64,000 nucleotides of DNA from Batillaria attramentaria (GCA_018292915.2 JACVVK020000015.1:2421001-2485000), one strand, 5' to 3'. Shown: positions 1 to 12,344, numbered from the stretch's first letter. Program-made: numbers and translations. The notes: generated from the sequence alone by a model not told the origin.

Positions 1-4
1 GACG

Positions 5-51
5 CCGGGGCAACGATGAAAAAGCCAACACAAATATTTGGCCTCCGCCGG
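5..51 (-). repeat. SINE family A fragment, cut by the window edge
   Basis: The stretch matches the middle of the SINE A family (GGGGCAACGATGAAAAAGCC followed by CACAAATATTTGGCC), read on the minus strand. It lies in intron 2 of the calcium channel gene and runs directly into a GA microsatellite, so the tRNA-like head is missing. The remainder may continue left of the window. Confidence 0.8.
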
Positions 52-75
52 AGAGAGAGAGAGAGAGAGAGAGAG
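52..75. repeat. (GA)n microsatellite
   Basis: About twelve GA units sit only a few bases from the 5' splice site of intron 2. On the transcript they form a CU-rich run immediately after the donor. Confidence 0.95.
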
Positions 76-78
76 TTA

Positions 79-84
79 ACTCAC
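79..84 (-). other. U2-type 5' splice site after exon 2
   Basis: On the minus strand the sequence reads CAGCTG|GTGAGT, a canonical major-class donor in phase 0. It fixes the 3' end of exon 2 and shows that intron 2 is an ordinary GT intron, unlike intron 1. Confidence 0.9.
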
Positions 85-190
85 CAGCTGCAAAGCTAGC
101 GGCGTCTTGTCTCCCTCGGGTAGATGTTCCTCCAGCGCCAGGACGATGCAGTTGGCGATGATGGTCAGCAGCACCATGTACTCGAATGGC
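85..190 (-). CDS. Cav2: Cav2-type voltage-gated calcium channel alpha-1, exon 2 (domain I S1)
   Basis: This 106-bp exon encodes one base completing a glycine codon and then 35 residues, starting [14 protein letters not shown] and ending DKTPLALQL. The stretch from YMVLL to LALE is membrane segment S1 of homologous domain I, and [10 protein letters not shown] starts the extracellular S1-S2 loop. In Cav2 channels (vertebrate N, P/Q and R types) the same place reads PFEYM...[16 protein letters not shown], so the family call is strong; Cav1 and Cav3 differ clearly here. The product is the pore-forming subunit of presynaptic calcium channels in the plasma membrane. Exon limits come from the AC acceptor at 192-191 and the GTGAGT donor at 84. 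The later exons lie left of the window. Confidence 0.95.
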
Positions 191-207
191 GTGGAAAGGG
201 TTAAGGA
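191..207 (-). other. U12-type branch point and AC 3' splice site
   Basis: Read on the minus strand, TCCTTAAC occupies 207-200 and matches the minor-spliceosome branch consensus TTCCTTAAC. It is followed by CCTTTCC and the terminal AC at 192-191. The likely branch adenosine (201 or 202) is 11-12 nt from the exon, inside the tight spacing typical of U12 introns. No AG at this place gives the conserved reading frame. Confidence 0.92.
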
Positions 208-540
208 TCGTACGCGTGTTTTCAGACCAGGTCATATCAAAACACATCAGTCAATGTCGAGAAAATAGAGGTCACGGCAAAGCCGCAATGAAATGTACCA
301 TTTACTACCAGTGTCCATTAGTATGTCAAGGTCAAGTCAGGAAATCATGTTGGATGATCAAGGTCAGGTCAAGGGCAGGTTGAAGTCACTTGGTCTTTGA
401 TGATGCTGAGCAAGGGCACGGCGTGATTTATATCAGGCCGCCTTCGGATGAGAACAATGAAAGTGACTGAACATGAACTGATGAAATGGAAAAGAGAGGG
501 ACGCGGAGGTACGTGCTCAGTCAAGGAAACCGGTCCATAT

Positions 541-690
541 CTGACACGACACGACACGACACGACACGACACGACACGACAAGAAATGAAATGAAATGAA
601 ATGAAACGAAGTAATAAATCGTTACTGATGACTCTCATTTGACTGTAAACGCGACCGATGGAACGGGACGGGACGGGACGAGACGAGACG
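541..690. repeat. cluster of pentanucleotide repeats
   Basis: Three different 5-bp repeats follow one another: ACGAC about eight times, AATGA about five times, and after a 55-bp gap GGGAC/GAGAC about six times. The shared period suggests they diverged from one expanding locus. Confidence 0.9.
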
Positions 691-1194
691 TGACACAAAA
701 CCATGCATTGCAACGCAAGTGCAACAAAAACCAGCTTCACGCAACTCAACTTCACTTTACTTACTCAGCAAAACGGCGAACCGAAACAAACTTTAAGGGG
801 GATGAGGGTGGGGGTGCGGGGTGGGGGGAGCTGCAATCCATTTATCACAAAACTATCGATCTCACAATCTTACAGCGGAAGCACTCTGTCACGCGGTTAC
901 GTTTGGATTGCAGCAGAATCCGGCATTTCTGATGACGCAGCAGTTTGAAATGCATTTCCTGGCCGGCATGACGTTTATTTGTCCGTTCCCTCGAGTAAGG
1001 TCCTAGATCATCTCCTTGCTTCCGGTAAACTACACCACTCAAGAAAATAACGAGTGTCAGAAACCGTGACAATCAGACACTAGTACTGAACCGACATGCA
1101 TGGTTCAGGACAACTTTTATCTTGAAATATTGTATTCAGTGATAATGAGGCATCTGAGACGTGCTGAAAACGAAAGTAACAATAGAAAACGGGT

Positions 1195-1247
1195 TGGGGG
1201 TGGGGGTGGGGTGGGGGGGGGGAGGGTGGTGGTGGTGGGTGGGGGGT
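1195..1247 (+). repeat. G-rich tract with quadruplex potential
   Basis: Runs of three to eleven G separated by one or two T or A fill about 50 bp on the plus strand, followed by GGT triplets. Many four-run quadruplex registers are possible. The channel transcript carries the C-rich complement. Confidence 0.85.
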
Positions 1248-1389
1248 TCCAAACAACAGCAACAAATAACTGCAACAACAACCAAAGAACGATACAATTT
1301 TCCACGTTGACATCGAGTCTATCTTGAAACAACCAACCAGCTGAACTCAGTGCATGACCAACCAGCCGACAGGAGCGCGCCTTCTTCCT

Positions 1390-3290
1390 GACCGTGGCAC
1401 CGTCATTAACAGGAGAGCAGTTTCATTTTCTTCTGAAGAACCTGGGACCGCTCTTCTCTACAATAATACACAAACCCCAAACGATTTTCCATCAACCTCC
1501 TTGTGACACAAGTTTACATTCTGAGCACAATCCTGCCACCCAGAAACTGACATTTTCTTTGCAATCGATCTCCCTATGTCCCCCACCCACCCACCTCCTT
1601 TCTTACACTCCCCCATATCTTTTTTTTTTTTTTTTTTTACACACCCATTCAGCCCCCACCCCTTCCCCACCCTTTCCCTCTTTTGCTAGGGCTGTCAGTT
1701 AAAAGTCGGAAGGACAGGAAAATGACGCGACAAAATCAGTCTGGTGGCGACACCTGGCGGCTGTTAACTGAATCAATAAATGCCAGGCGAACAGCAGTGG
1801 ACTGTCCCATCATAATTACGGGTGCTTTTTTGTTTTGGGACAAAGAACCATCCTTGGCGATTTGTCGAGTCTGTAAATTACGGCGAAGCCTGGACAGCCG
1901 GGCTCACTGTTTACAGCGGAGCCATTTTTCTCCCTGCACAATTACTGTGTAAATTGCACATTACGAATGTATTTGCTGGTCTGGGCGTGTAGGCCGGCAA
2001 ACAATCTAGAATTTGCCACTTCAGTTGTTCATGTGACAACGAACCCTGGGGAACTGAATATTATGAATGTAGGGCTTACGGCAGGTTTGGCAATGGGATC
2101 CAACACGCCATTTCTTAAACAAACAAGCAAACCACAATAAACCCCATGAATTAATGATTAATCATTTGGAGAGACAGACAATTTGACAGATCAGGAATAT
2201 ACACTAATACAGGAACAAACAAGTTTGATTTCTTTTTGATGACTGCCAACCGTCCTACAGTGCACTTTTCATGTGACTACATGCATTTGCTCTGTATACA
2301 CGGGTGACACTCCTGAAGTTTAAAAATCCAGGTTGAGGTGCAGGAGTACTGGCACTACTGGGTTCCATAAGGTTGAAACACCAACCACACCAACCAAACA
2401 CAAATTTTTAGCCATTTTAAAAGCACTCGCTGGCCTCTCCTGGCACTCTAAATGTAAAATACGAACGTGGCACGTATCTCTGGGTTGCTACTAACAGTAC
2501 AACCTGACCCATATTTTTGCGCAACAACCTGAACGGAATTTCAGTCACCCAGACTGACGAGTGTCACCCATGTATATAATTATACGTCTCTGCTACAAGC
2601 ACCTGTCTCCATGCTGTCTCTCCTCTGTGGACTAGACAGCAACCTGAAAATCAGAGGACCCACATTTCTTGAATATTGTCTCCGATCTGATCCAGCCTTT
2701 CGCAGAGATTGCTCCGCAGTATTGTGCGCATTTCCAAAGATAAGCACGCGCCGAGTCCAATTCATTTGACTGCAGTTATAGCCTCTCGTTGCAGGCACGA
2801 ACTAGCATATCAATGTACAGCCGATAGCCGACCAGCTGACCACCAGGACTGTGGTGAAAAGGAAAAAGAGGAGAGGAGACGTGCGACGGGGCCACAGGTG
2901 GGGAAGGGAGGATGGGAGGTTGTGGGGGGAGGGGGGTTATACCCGTAGATGTCTAGCTTTGTCCCTGTCTGTCTCCAAGCGGCTGGTGAGCTTCCTGCTG
3001 GCAGACTGTTCCTGTCCGGCGGTGACCGGGCCGGTAATGTCCGGCGCCTGACAACCACGGTCAGTGGGGTAATGGAAGAGTGCGGGAAGAAGGAGAGGGA
3101 GGGAGGGCGAAGGGCTGTTGCGAGTCATCGTGTTAGTGTAGCCGTTTGGCTACGCAACACAGACACGGATTAATATATATATATATTCCTATTAAACACT
3201 ATTCCTATTAAACGCTACGCACAACAGCCTAGAAATGCTTTAAAATTCACCCCCCCCCCCCAAAAAAAAAAAAAACAAAAAAACCAAACA
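1390..3290. other. intronic stretch without recognised features
   Basis: Apart from a C/T-rich segment with an 18-base T run near 1620-1638 and a short AT run near 3176, this is unique-looking sequence. Short open frames occur on both strands but none shows a family motif or splice context. Confidence 0.6.
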
Positions 3291-3291
3291 A

Positions 3292-3605
3292 CCTCATGTG
3301 CAGAGTAAGTTTCAACAAATTTAACTATTCCGGGGTTTTATTGTTGTTGTTGTTGTTATTGTTGTTGTTGTTGCAATGCTAGCAGCGACCAGATAACCCA
3401 GCATACCTCTGTCGTCAGCTGGCTCTTGTGCTAGCCGAGCATGAGTACAAACAGTCCACATGCCAGGCTCATTTCTGCTATTACTTGGCAGGTGTATTCA
3501 CAGAGCCAACAAAAAGCCCCAGATGGCCATTTTTTACGCTGTATTCACATTTAAAAAGGGGCAAAAATTCCATAGTATGTTTAGTGGACAAATTCTTACT
3601 ACATG
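3292..3605 (-). repeat. dispersed repeat N, copy 1
   Basis: The minus strand aligns with 33598-33880, sharing blocks such as GTAAAAAATGG, TGTTGGCT, GAGCCTGGC and CCGGAATA in the same order over roughly 300 bp. This copy contains a GTT-repeat run (about 3340-3373) absent from the other. No terminal repeats or coding sequence were seen, so the class is unknown. Confidence 0.7.
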
Positions 3606-5360
3606 CCCCGGAAGCTATTAGCGTTGTGTAACCTGTAGCAATCAGTTGAATAATGCAGCGCTTTCTGATCGATAGTCACCAACAATGAGCTGTCCCCTTC
3701 GTGTCCCCACTGTCTCCTGGCTGATAATATTATTCTACTCCAGAAAAACGGGAGTCTCGTGCTGCCTGTGGACAGTATATGTATATCACTGAAAGAAGAA
3801 GGATCATGGCACTTTCTGACGCCGGAGATGACTTCAGTAATGATGTGGTTTGCGTGTAGCCGACAATTCGGTATATGTCTAATAGTATTTTCGCGTCAGT
3901 ATCTCTGAGTGTTACTTTTATCAGATGTCCCTACTGATACCCCATACTGAGAAGGTCAAACCAAGCAATTGCAGGCTGTATCTGCTGTCACCATCGGCGA
4001 ACGTTATGAGCCTTTAGTCAAAGCATCGGATTGTTACATATCGTCACACGGCGAGCAAGACTAATTCTAGTTCTCCTGCGGCATCAGAACTGATGGTGTT
4101 TTTGAGCAGGAATTTGGAGCATCGAAAATGCCCTGTCTATTTTAAGAATTTCAAAACCCACGTCTCGGTAGAGATGTACTGTATGAAGCTGAGCCATGTG
4201 TTCTCTGCGACACCCAGCCGCCTCCACTGAACCAATCTCCAAATGCGTGCATCCGAATTATTCCCAGAATAGTAACATGTATCCGATTTTTTCATCTTGC
4301 CCGCTGACTGCAGAATGATTTCTTCTCAATGTAACCTGACGCATAAAATGTCACCGGCGCGTCTTTTTTCAGCAGCCCCACCACAAATCGATCGTTAAAA
4401 GTCTGCTGACTAACACGCAGATATTTCTGCATAACAGTTGAGGGACCCACCTCCTGCATAATATTTGAAGGACCCACCCCCTACATCATGACGGAAGGAC
4501 CCTCCTTCCACCTCTCTCTCTCTCCTTTGTTACTCAGATTTTGCCTGTGTGTGAAAACTGTCGATCACGGGGACAAAATCGAACGCCGTGAGCTTGGCAG
4601 TCTCTTTGCAAAAACAGGTTCTGCTGCTCCAATACTATATCCTGTCCTGTAGTATATTCTTCGTTTATTCACTTGGCAGAAACAATAAACATCAATTCAC
4701 AATAGCAACGACATCAACGTCCAGTCTCCTTTCGTGGTTCTCCCTTCTGTCCATACTCCATTATGCATACTGGTGTACATCACATTCAAGTGTGATAATG
4801 GCACGTGCACACGGCGAGAACTCGACCATTACTACGCTGCACTAATTTCCAGGGGAAATGCTGAGTTTGGTTCGGCTATTAACCCAGAATCTGGCAACTC
4901 GCTTTCCAGTTACGGAACGTTCGGTTCAGCGGCAACGTTTACGTTAGACGTGGCGAGTCAAAAGGAGAGCGCTTCACGAGCAAAGGCCCGACATCCAGCG
5001 ATGCCCAATCACGATACTAAATTACGCTCTTCAACACAGGAGAGCGCTCAATGCCAATCAAGAGAGTTATCGATCTTCTTCGGGTCCGGCGCAACATGAA
5101 GGCAGTGTTAGCTAAAACTGAAACGCGAAGGTTGTACACGGCAGGGGAGAGCAAGCAAGCCAGGCAGCACAATTAGAGCGGTCTATGTAATTATTTTGGG
5201 TGAATGAGTCATTACAGAAACGGGAGAGGAGTGGTAGATGGCTAGGCGTCAAGTTTAGCATGGCGAAAATCGTTTTCCTCAGTAATGTGTTCGCGTGACG
5301 TCTATTTGCCACACGTGCCGTAGTGAATGGTAATTGTGCAAGGGCAGTTCGGACGAATTT
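3606..5360. other. intronic stretch without recognised features
   Basis: No repeat shared with the rest of the window and no convincing coding segment was found. The longest open frame here (about 120 codons near 4734-5099) has no recognisable motif and no splice-bounded context. Confidence 0.55.
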
Positions 5361-5364
5361 GCAA

Positions 5365-5797
5365 GAGAGAGAGAGAGAGAGAGAGAGAGTTGTACGTTTA
5401 CTCCCTCAAGTGTCGAGTTTTTCCTGTTTTCCTGTTGTTACTTTGGTTGTTTTTTCATTGTTTTTGTTTTGTTTTGTTTTTGTCCCCCCCCCTTCCCCGC
5501 CATCAGTGTAAAAAAAAAAAAAAACAAAAAAAAAACCAACCCTGTTAGTACTACTAGTTAAACCTGAAACGATCGTGAACTGTTTTGTATTGACCTTAAA
5601 AGCTAATTGTGAAGTGCAAGTGAACCCCCCCCCCAAAAAAACAAAAACAAAAAAAACAACAAAAAACCCCCCCAAAAAAAAACAAAAAAAAAAAAAAAAA
5701 CCCAAAAAACAAAAAACCAAAAAAAAAAAAAAAAAACCTCACCCCCCCCCCCAAAAAAAAAAAAACCAAACCCAAAAAAAACCAAACCCTAATCCTG
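5365..5797. repeat. GA repeat followed by homopolymeric T, C and A tracts
   Basis: A GA run (to about 5390) is followed by T-rich sequence, a C9 run, and then some 170 bp made almost only of alternating A and C runs. The apparent lysine/proline and phenylalanine/glycine open frames here are translation of low-complexity DNA. Confidence 0.9.
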
Positions 5798-5799
5798 AC

Positions 5800-7570
5800 C
5801 TTAACCAAAAAGAGAGACAGAAAGAGTGGAATCAGCACTCTAGGAGAACTTGACTAAACCAAACACAACTGGGACGCGAGGGAGAGAAAAGGTCAGCCTG
5901 CTATCAATCTTGTGCTGTCCGCACTTCCACCTGCGGCCTCTTCTTGTATGGAGCTCCGAACAGCTGCCTATGTGCACTCCCTTAAAAAAAAAGCTATCAA
6001 GAAGATAAAGTTCTCAAGACTTCGCATAAACCTCAATAACAGCCACTTCATTTGAACATCTCCCCCCCCCCACCCCGCACCCCAAGTAAAGGAAATTTCG
6101 GACCAAAAATAAAAAATAAAAAAAATTCATTTTTGGCGTATTTTTGCGTCGTTCTTCATCGGTTACTGGGAAAACGTTTGCTATGGATTTCCACAGAAGC
6201 CAGCTGAATAAAAGTAAACCCGACAGAATCCTCACTGATGGGTATATTTTGTGAAAAGAGGTTTATATTTCCTTTTCGGGAATAAAGTATTTTGTATTCT
6301 GCAAAAGTTACGATACTGATTACTATTAAAAAATAATATTTTGGAGAAAAAAAAGTAATCAGTTTTAACACGCTTTGGCTTTTTTGTTGTCGTTGTTTTG
6401 TTTTCGTTTTGCTTCATTCAGAAGACCTTTAACAAAACTGATCGGCGAGCCGCTCTACGCTGTACTCTTTACACTGCTGGGACACGAACGTATTTCTGGA
6501 CGAAGGAGAACAAATCAATTTCAGGCCGCGTTCAATAAACCATCGCAGACCTCGGTCTAACCCACTTACCCCACTCTACTCCGCCGGTAGGTTACGGAAC
6601 CGCGCCTCGCCGACACACAAAGAGTAATTGTAATGTCCTGTAACAGACGTGAGGACTCAGTCAAAAACGTCTGTCAGTTCTGGATGGACATCATAAGTAG
6701 AGAACCACACACTGGATTATAATAACCCCGGCCAAAGCCCAACCCAACCTCAAACATACAACATACACAAAACGCAAAGCAACCCAGCACAAAGGAGCGC
6801 AATGGCAAAAGCAAGCAAGCAAGAAAACCAGCTGCGTCTCAGTTGAAATTCAAAGAAGACCACTGTAAGTTTGCTTTGTGAGTAAAAGACCTGAAATTGA
6901 AAAATTCCTTAGGCCGGCCAGGCCGGCGTTGTCGTAGTAAACTATTAACTGGGGCCCCGCCATCTCTTGCCTAACTTGACTCACTCGCTGAAAGATCACG
7001 TGCCTATCACAGTGAGGCATCAATGTTTAACACGAGACCCACTGAAAGACTTTTCTGAGGACAGCATCTCTGTCCCCCCTCCCCCCCCCCACCTTGCCTC
7101 TCCCATCTCCTCCCCCCCCCCTTCCCCCACCTACGATGTTTTCAGTCCACGATCCAGTTCAGTTTGGAGGAAAGTAAACCGTACAGGGAATTGAAGAGTG
7201 AGCAGATTATAGCGACAAAACACACACACTGAGACGCCCGGTATATTTGAGAATGGTTCGAAATCGTCCTCTTTGGAAGCGCTGCACAGCGTCCTTGAAA
7301 AAGGTGTCTCGAAAACGTGGGTGTTGTTGGAGTGTTAATTTGCTGGTCTTAGTTAAAGGTCTCGTGGTCAATCTGTGAAACTGAGGTTATGGTGTAATGG
7401 CCAGATCTAGAAACGCCAGCTAATTAATCTGCACACTTATCACCCGAGTGACTGAAGTTCGGACCGGCTCAGTGTGCATTTCTATTGGCTGTTGATTCGT
7501 TCAAACTTTTACCAACAATCCACTGGACTATTCTGCCACCTGACCATTATGGTAGTGCAATTTCTTCCCC
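5800..7570. other. intronic stretch without recognised features
   Basis: Short homopolymer runs (C near 6061 and 7080-7120, A near 6095-6125) interrupt otherwise unique sequence. No gene, SINE or LINE piece was recognised. Confidence 0.55.
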
Positions 7571-7574
7571 AAAC

Positions 7575-7646
7575 TTCGAGAAGCGAACCCGCGGTCCGAG
7601 CACTGGCGTTCCAGCACCACTCAGTACTGAGCTGAGCTATCCCCGC
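7575..7646 (-). repeat. degenerate tRNA-like SINE head
   Basis: The minus strand has TAGCTCAGCTCAG, an A-box-like block, and about 40 bp later GGGTTCGCTTC, B-box-like, the layout of a tRNA-derived pol III promoter. The ends do not pair as an acceptor stem, so a functional tRNA is unlikely. Confidence 0.4.
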
Positions 7647-8564
7647 CTCCCTCCACTCCAGATCAGGGCTTCGGTTCCTTTTGGCCATCCCCCAAAACAT
7701 ACCATGCCTTGGACGCACTTCTGAAACAGCCACCCCCTCCTTGACAAGCCAGTCGGCCTCTGGGCTGGAGTAAGGGATTGAAAAAGGGTCGTCAAGTAGA
7801 TTAGGCGCACCCCAGCCAAAGCGAGGGAAGACGTAGGCGTGGGAGGGGTCGATAATCGGCGTACATCCATCACTTTCTCCTGGACGCATCACGAGTCGCC
7901 GGCCTTGTCTGCGATCTCCTGGTCGATGAGGCGGAATAGGTCCATTCATGCCCCCCCCCCCCCGCCCCACCCCCCCCCCCCCCCTTACACACACCTCTTC
8001 TCCACTAGCCCGCGATACATATCGTCCCACACTGAAGACTTCCACTGGTCGTACGGAGACTTCGTCTTCAACGCAGAGTTGGCGTTGCTACATGGAAAGA
8101 CCATCAAACCGATGACATCGTCACAAAAAAGCCTACCCCTATACGCAACAGCGCTAATGGCTATTTAGAGTATAACCAAGAGCCGGGTTTCCGCTTTTGG
8201 CTCAAAGTGACTGAAAGATCGGAAACGACCGCTCTCTTCCGGAAATTACCCTGATACACACTGGAACACAGTCACAGTGAACAGAAATTCAGATTACGTT
8301 TATTCACCATAAACAATGAGCTGAAGACGGTGTTGTCTGAGCCCGTGCAATATTTCTCAGCCTAAAAATAGCACAGACAAACCACTTTGTTTCTAAATAT
8401 GGAAGTGATTCATGCAAATGCAGGAGATCGCAAATAAGCGCTTTGTGCGAGAAAAACGAATGACGTACTTATATGATGGGTCAGTGCAGATGTGCTCTTT
8501 TGCCGTCAGTATGCCTTCCGGTATCGCACAAGGACCGCCTCAATGAGGCAAACGAACTGAGACA

Positions 8565-8591
8565 CCCCCCCCCCCCCCACACACACACACA

Positions 8592-8666
<75 letters not shown>
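8565..8666. repeat. C14 run plus (CA)n microsatellite
   Basis: A run of C is followed by about 44 CA units with one interruption. Directly to its right lies copy 1 of repeat L, an arrangement repeated near 10.84-11.07 kb. Confidence 0.95.
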
Positions 8667-8668
<2 letters not shown>

Positions 8669-8790
8669 CGGCACTGGCACAAACCGGGCCAACCAACCCA
8701 CACAACTGAACTCCCCGACGTGGCTCCTGGCGGTATACACTGGGTGAACGTAGAACAGCGGACAACGACAATTAATTAGCTTACCCTTAT
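8667..8790 (+). repeat. dispersed repeat L, copy 1
   Basis: The sequence after the CA run (CTGGCACAAACC, then GACGTGGCTCCTGGCGGTAT and CACTGGGTGAACGTAGAACAG) recurs in the same orientation at 10936-11070. Both copies abut a C run and CA repeat on their left side. The minus strand can be read as a short conserved peptide (CRC.FYVHPV.TARSHV), but nothing else supports coding. Confidence 0.8.
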
Positions 8791-8959
8791 CCCCACTCCT
8801 CCACCCCCACCCCGCAACAAACTGTACCAGACGCTGTATATTTTCATACACTTGCGAATGTCCCGCGACTGCATTTTGTTCCATAAAAGCTCGTTTTGCT
8901 GCTGCCAATGTACATGTATTATTGTTGTTGTTTTGCCAGTGTGGTTTAACGTCCTTGTT

Positions 8960-9040
8960 ACACCATTAATGCATGTCTTTCCCTTTCACTTGTTCCATTT
9001 TTCCACATCCCGATAAGGGAGAAAGGAACAACATCAGTTT
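8960..9040 (-). repeat. dispersed repeat G, copy 1
   Basis: The minus strand reads TTCCTTTCTCCCTTATCGGG and then ATGTGGAAAAATGGAACAAG before GTGAAAGGG. It matches 35775-35870 and 59905-59975 on the plus strand. It looks like the terminal part of an old retroelement, but no coding sequence is left. Confidence 0.65.
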
Positions 9041-9489
9041 CACTTTTTGTTTTTTTGACAGAGCGGCCGGGATTCCCCAGCACTCCCCACCCCCTCACTC
9101 TTCTCCCCGTACGGTCTCAGCGGCTCAGAAAAACAGAGAGCCCTTGGGAGCGGACTGGTTTTTGTCACGGTCAGCTGGTTAACACGAGTGGACGTAAGCC
9201 AGGAGTAGTTAGGTGCGACTACACTTCACCATCTAGTCTCTCTCAGACCACAGCCGCTCTTATTGATCGTATATTTTATTCAAACATCAGGCCACCCGGG
9301 GATAACCGCGTGCTAAGGCGGCATGCCAGTGGGGCATCAGGATTCGTCTGCCTGTGGTAGGCGGAAAAAAGCGCAGGTTGAACCTACGAAGCCGTTCGGA
9401 GAAGTTCTGTCCCTTCAGTTGGCAACATTATTAATCAGTATCATTATCATTCTCATTCTCAAGTGGAAGGTTTCCTTTGAAATGAACTG

Positions 9490-9830
9490 GTGGTCGGTGG
9501 TCTAGTGGTTAAGAGACTTGTCACCAATGCGATGAGAGGTCAGGGGTTCGAGTCAGTCCCACCCGGGGCAAAGAATTTTTCCCTCTAGTATGTCGCACCG
9601 TTCATTCGGGCCGATCGTCGGGGGTTCTCTCCGGGTACTCCGCCCCCCCCCCCCCCTCCTCTGCTTTGGAAATGTTCAGCCCACCAAAATTTGAAAAATA
9701 AATGCAATTCTAAATTCATTCCGAAATTTAAATAGCTGAGCTGACCCTTCGCACCGCGTGATTGTAATGTGTTTATGTCCAGTGGGTGAGAGAATGTGTG
9801 TGATTCACGTGAGCGCGCGTGTTGGGTTCA
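9490..9830 (+). repeat. SINE family B, near full-length, tail replaced by GA repeat
   Basis: The tRNA-like head has an A box in GGTCTAGTGGTTAAG and a B box in GGTTCGAGTC. The body follows with TTCATTCGGGCCGATCGTCG and CTCCGGGTACTCC, then the AAATAAATGCAATTCTAAATT block. The 3' hairpin and ATT tail are missing: the element ends at TTGGGTTCA and runs into a GA microsatellite at 9829-9880. Confidence 0.92.
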
Positions 9831-9861
<31 letters not shown>

Positions 9862-10383
9862 CACTGAGAGAGAGAGAACAAAAATTGTATCTGCCTTACA
9901 GTGACAGGGAAAAGCTATCCGCAAAACACTTCACGCTTGAAATCAACTGGGAATACAACTTGGTAGACTTTCCCGAAGGGAAGCTTTTAACTGTATTGTG
10001 TCTGCTTGCAGAAAGGCATATAACTGATTATATGTGCTGATGTTGACAAGCGAATACATGCGACTCGTACCAGATGCCAGCTTACTTCTGTAAAATTGCC
10101 GAGACAAATGTAAATTCGGACATGTACTTGGTATTCACATGGAATGTCATAACAGCTTCATGTGACACTTCGAGAGAAAAATGTTCGAGGCTGGAAATTG
10201 TGAAAGCAGCTATGGATCATGTGCATGCGGGCTGCGTGCTTTAAAAAATGCATGGCTTAATGACGCCCCCTTTTTTGAGGGGGGGGGGGGAGGGTTTTGA
10301 GCAGGTAATGTAGTGTCAGTGTTTGTATCCAATATAAATCAGGTGGCGCGACAAGAAGGACGGTGTAATGAACGAGTCTACAT

Positions 10384-10432
10384 GTGTCATCATCATCATC
10401 ATCATCATCGTCGTCGTCGTCGTCATCACCAC
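10384..10432. repeat. (ATC)n/(GTC)n trinucleotide repeat
   Basis: About eight CAT/ATC units change into GTC units. The run of aspartates in the minus-strand frame is a translation of this repeat. Confidence 0.9.
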
Positions 10433-10491
10433 CAACACCACTACAAAAAGACGACGAAGATGAACTGAAAGGAAGGAGAAGAAGATGTGTA

Positions 10492-10668
10492 GGTGTTTGG
10501 GAGTTTAACGTCACGTCCTTTTCCACCGCGTATGGGTGATATCAAAAGACGGGGCAACGAGAAAAAGACCAGCGGTACGAGTAGTTGGCCCCAGCCGGGC
10601 GAGCAATGAACTCACGACCCGAGCATTGAAAGTCCAGCGTTCTACCATTCGGCAATCCCAGCTCCGAG
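10492..10668 (-). repeat. SINE family A, full-length
   Basis: The copy runs from the tail side (GTGTTTGGGAGTTTAACG) to the tRNA-like head ending in GGCAATCCCAGCTCC. A four-base insertion splits the conserved ACGTCCTTTTCC block. B box and A box are recognisable but diverged. No clear target-site duplication was found. Confidence 0.9.
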
Positions 10669-10839
10669 AAGGACGAACGGGCGTCATAATCATGGGATAA
10701 ATATAACGACCCGTTTGAAAAATCCTGCTTGTTCTTGCTTTCGTGTGCCTGTTGTGCAATACTGAGTTTATAAGCGAAGGTTTTGGTACCTCTGATACAT
10801 AAGACATTTTTTTTGACTCATGAAGTGTAGGGCAAAACC

Positions 10840-10942
10840 AACCCCCCCCCCCCCCCCCCAACACAAAACCCCAAACCACCCCCCAACCCCCCGGGCACAC
10901 ACACACACGCGCCCGCGCGCGCGCGCGAGCGCGCACACACAC
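10840..10942. repeat. C runs plus CA/CG alternating tract
   Basis: C-rich sequence leads into CACACACACG and then a (GC)n stretch of about 20 bp before CA again. Alternating purine-pyrimidine CG of this length favours left-handed DNA. Confidence 0.85.
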
Positions 10943-11070
10943 TGGCACAAACCCCACTGACCAACTTGAAGTCACGCCACCCCCCCCCCTCTCCCCCCAC
11001 GCCCCAGACGTGGCTCCTGGCGGTATGCACTGGGTGAACGTAGAACAGACAACGACAATAAATTAGCTTA
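10936..11070 (+). repeat. dispersed repeat L, copy 2
   Basis: This copy shares CTGGCACAAACC and the CGTGGCTCCTGGCGGTAT block with 8667-8790 and carries an extra C/T-rich insert of some 30 bp between the two conserved blocks. Confidence 0.8.
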
Positions 11071-11537
11071 AAACAATAATCATATATCATCGGCCTTTGG
11101 GGGGATGGTTTTAGCAAACAGTCGCGCCATAGCGATCCCATCCCACAAAAGGTCAAAGACTGTAGATCCACAACTGCCGCGTTGTATACCCTAGCGACTC
11201 TCCAGTCTGTGGGACGGCTGGAACTGTCTCCGCGGGACGAGTTTGCGAATGCGCAGGTGCATGGACCACAGACGTTCATCACAGACAGGGATATCCATCA
11301 TCCAAGAAAACCTCATTTTCATCTGTGCGTCAGTCTCTCACTGTGGAGTTGCCGCAGTCCGATGGTCTCCCGACTGACAAACCATTTTGCAATTATGCAG
11401 TGTGTAAACGTTTTTTCCCGTGTTGTCTGGGTTTATTGTGCGAACCGCACGTGCCGCATCAAACTACAGACTGACGCAAGCGCCTAATCGACTGAACCCT
11501 TATCTGGGAGAGTTTGTGGTGTGTTTTATGTTTAAAA

Positions 11538-11609
11538 GGGTGGGTGAGTGTTTGGGAGTTTAACGTCCTTTTCCACCACGTGTGGGTGATATCAAAGACG
11601 GGGCAACGT
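11538..11609 (-). repeat. SINE family A, 5'-truncated
   Basis: Only the tail half is present (GTTTAACGTCCTTTTCCACC to GGGGCAACG). The head is absent and A/C-rich sequence follows, as expected for incomplete reverse transcription. Confidence 0.88.
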
Positions 11610-11905
11610 TTATGTAAAAACAACAACAAAAAAACAACAAAAAAACAAAACAAAAAACAACAACAACAAACAAACGACGACAACAACAACAAAACCTAAT
11701 GATCTTCCTTCAGTCTGACTGAAATATATCTGTGTTTGGTTTGGAATACTTCAGATATCTCTAGAAGTCGTGCAGCCGTTTCACGTCCGAGAAGTCAACA
11801 CGCAAAAAGCCCAAGCTCTTGAGAGGTTTCTGAGTCGGTGTCAGCAAGTTTCATGAATAAACATATCCAGTACACGGACCAGTCCCTTTCCAACTACAAT
11901 ATCTG

Positions 11906-11906
<1 letters not shown>

Positions 11907-11948
<42 letters not shown>
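11907..11948. repeat. (CA)n microsatellite
   Basis: About 21 uninterrupted CA units. Confidence 0.95.
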
Positions 11949-11950
<2 letters not shown>

Positions 11951-12344
11951 CCCATACCCGCCCTATCTCCCCGCTCAACTCATCTCATCGCTCCCACACA
12001 CAAAGCCAAAAAACAACAGTTGTCCTACTCCTAACCACTAACCACGGAACTCCAACAACATCGTCCTCTTTCTTGGCCCCCTACAAACCATAGTTATCCG
12101 TGCTAGTTCAAACAAAAAGTAGGACACAGCAACAACGATAGGATGCCCCTAAAAGAAGAGTCGGTCGCATTGCCTCAGGAAGACGAAACACTCCAGCAGG
12201 CGGCGAAGAGAAGTCAAAATCCTCGACATTTTCCGGATCGTGGTGTTGGAGGACAGTTTAAAGAGGTTCTGACGCCACAACACTGCAGTGAAAAAACATC
12301 CGGAATGATAAAAAACTTGAAATGCATAAGGCAGATGCCGGAAG

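Noticed and set aside
5406..5853. Hydrophobic or lysine-rich small proteins
   Set aside because: They are translations of T/G or A/C homopolymer tracts.
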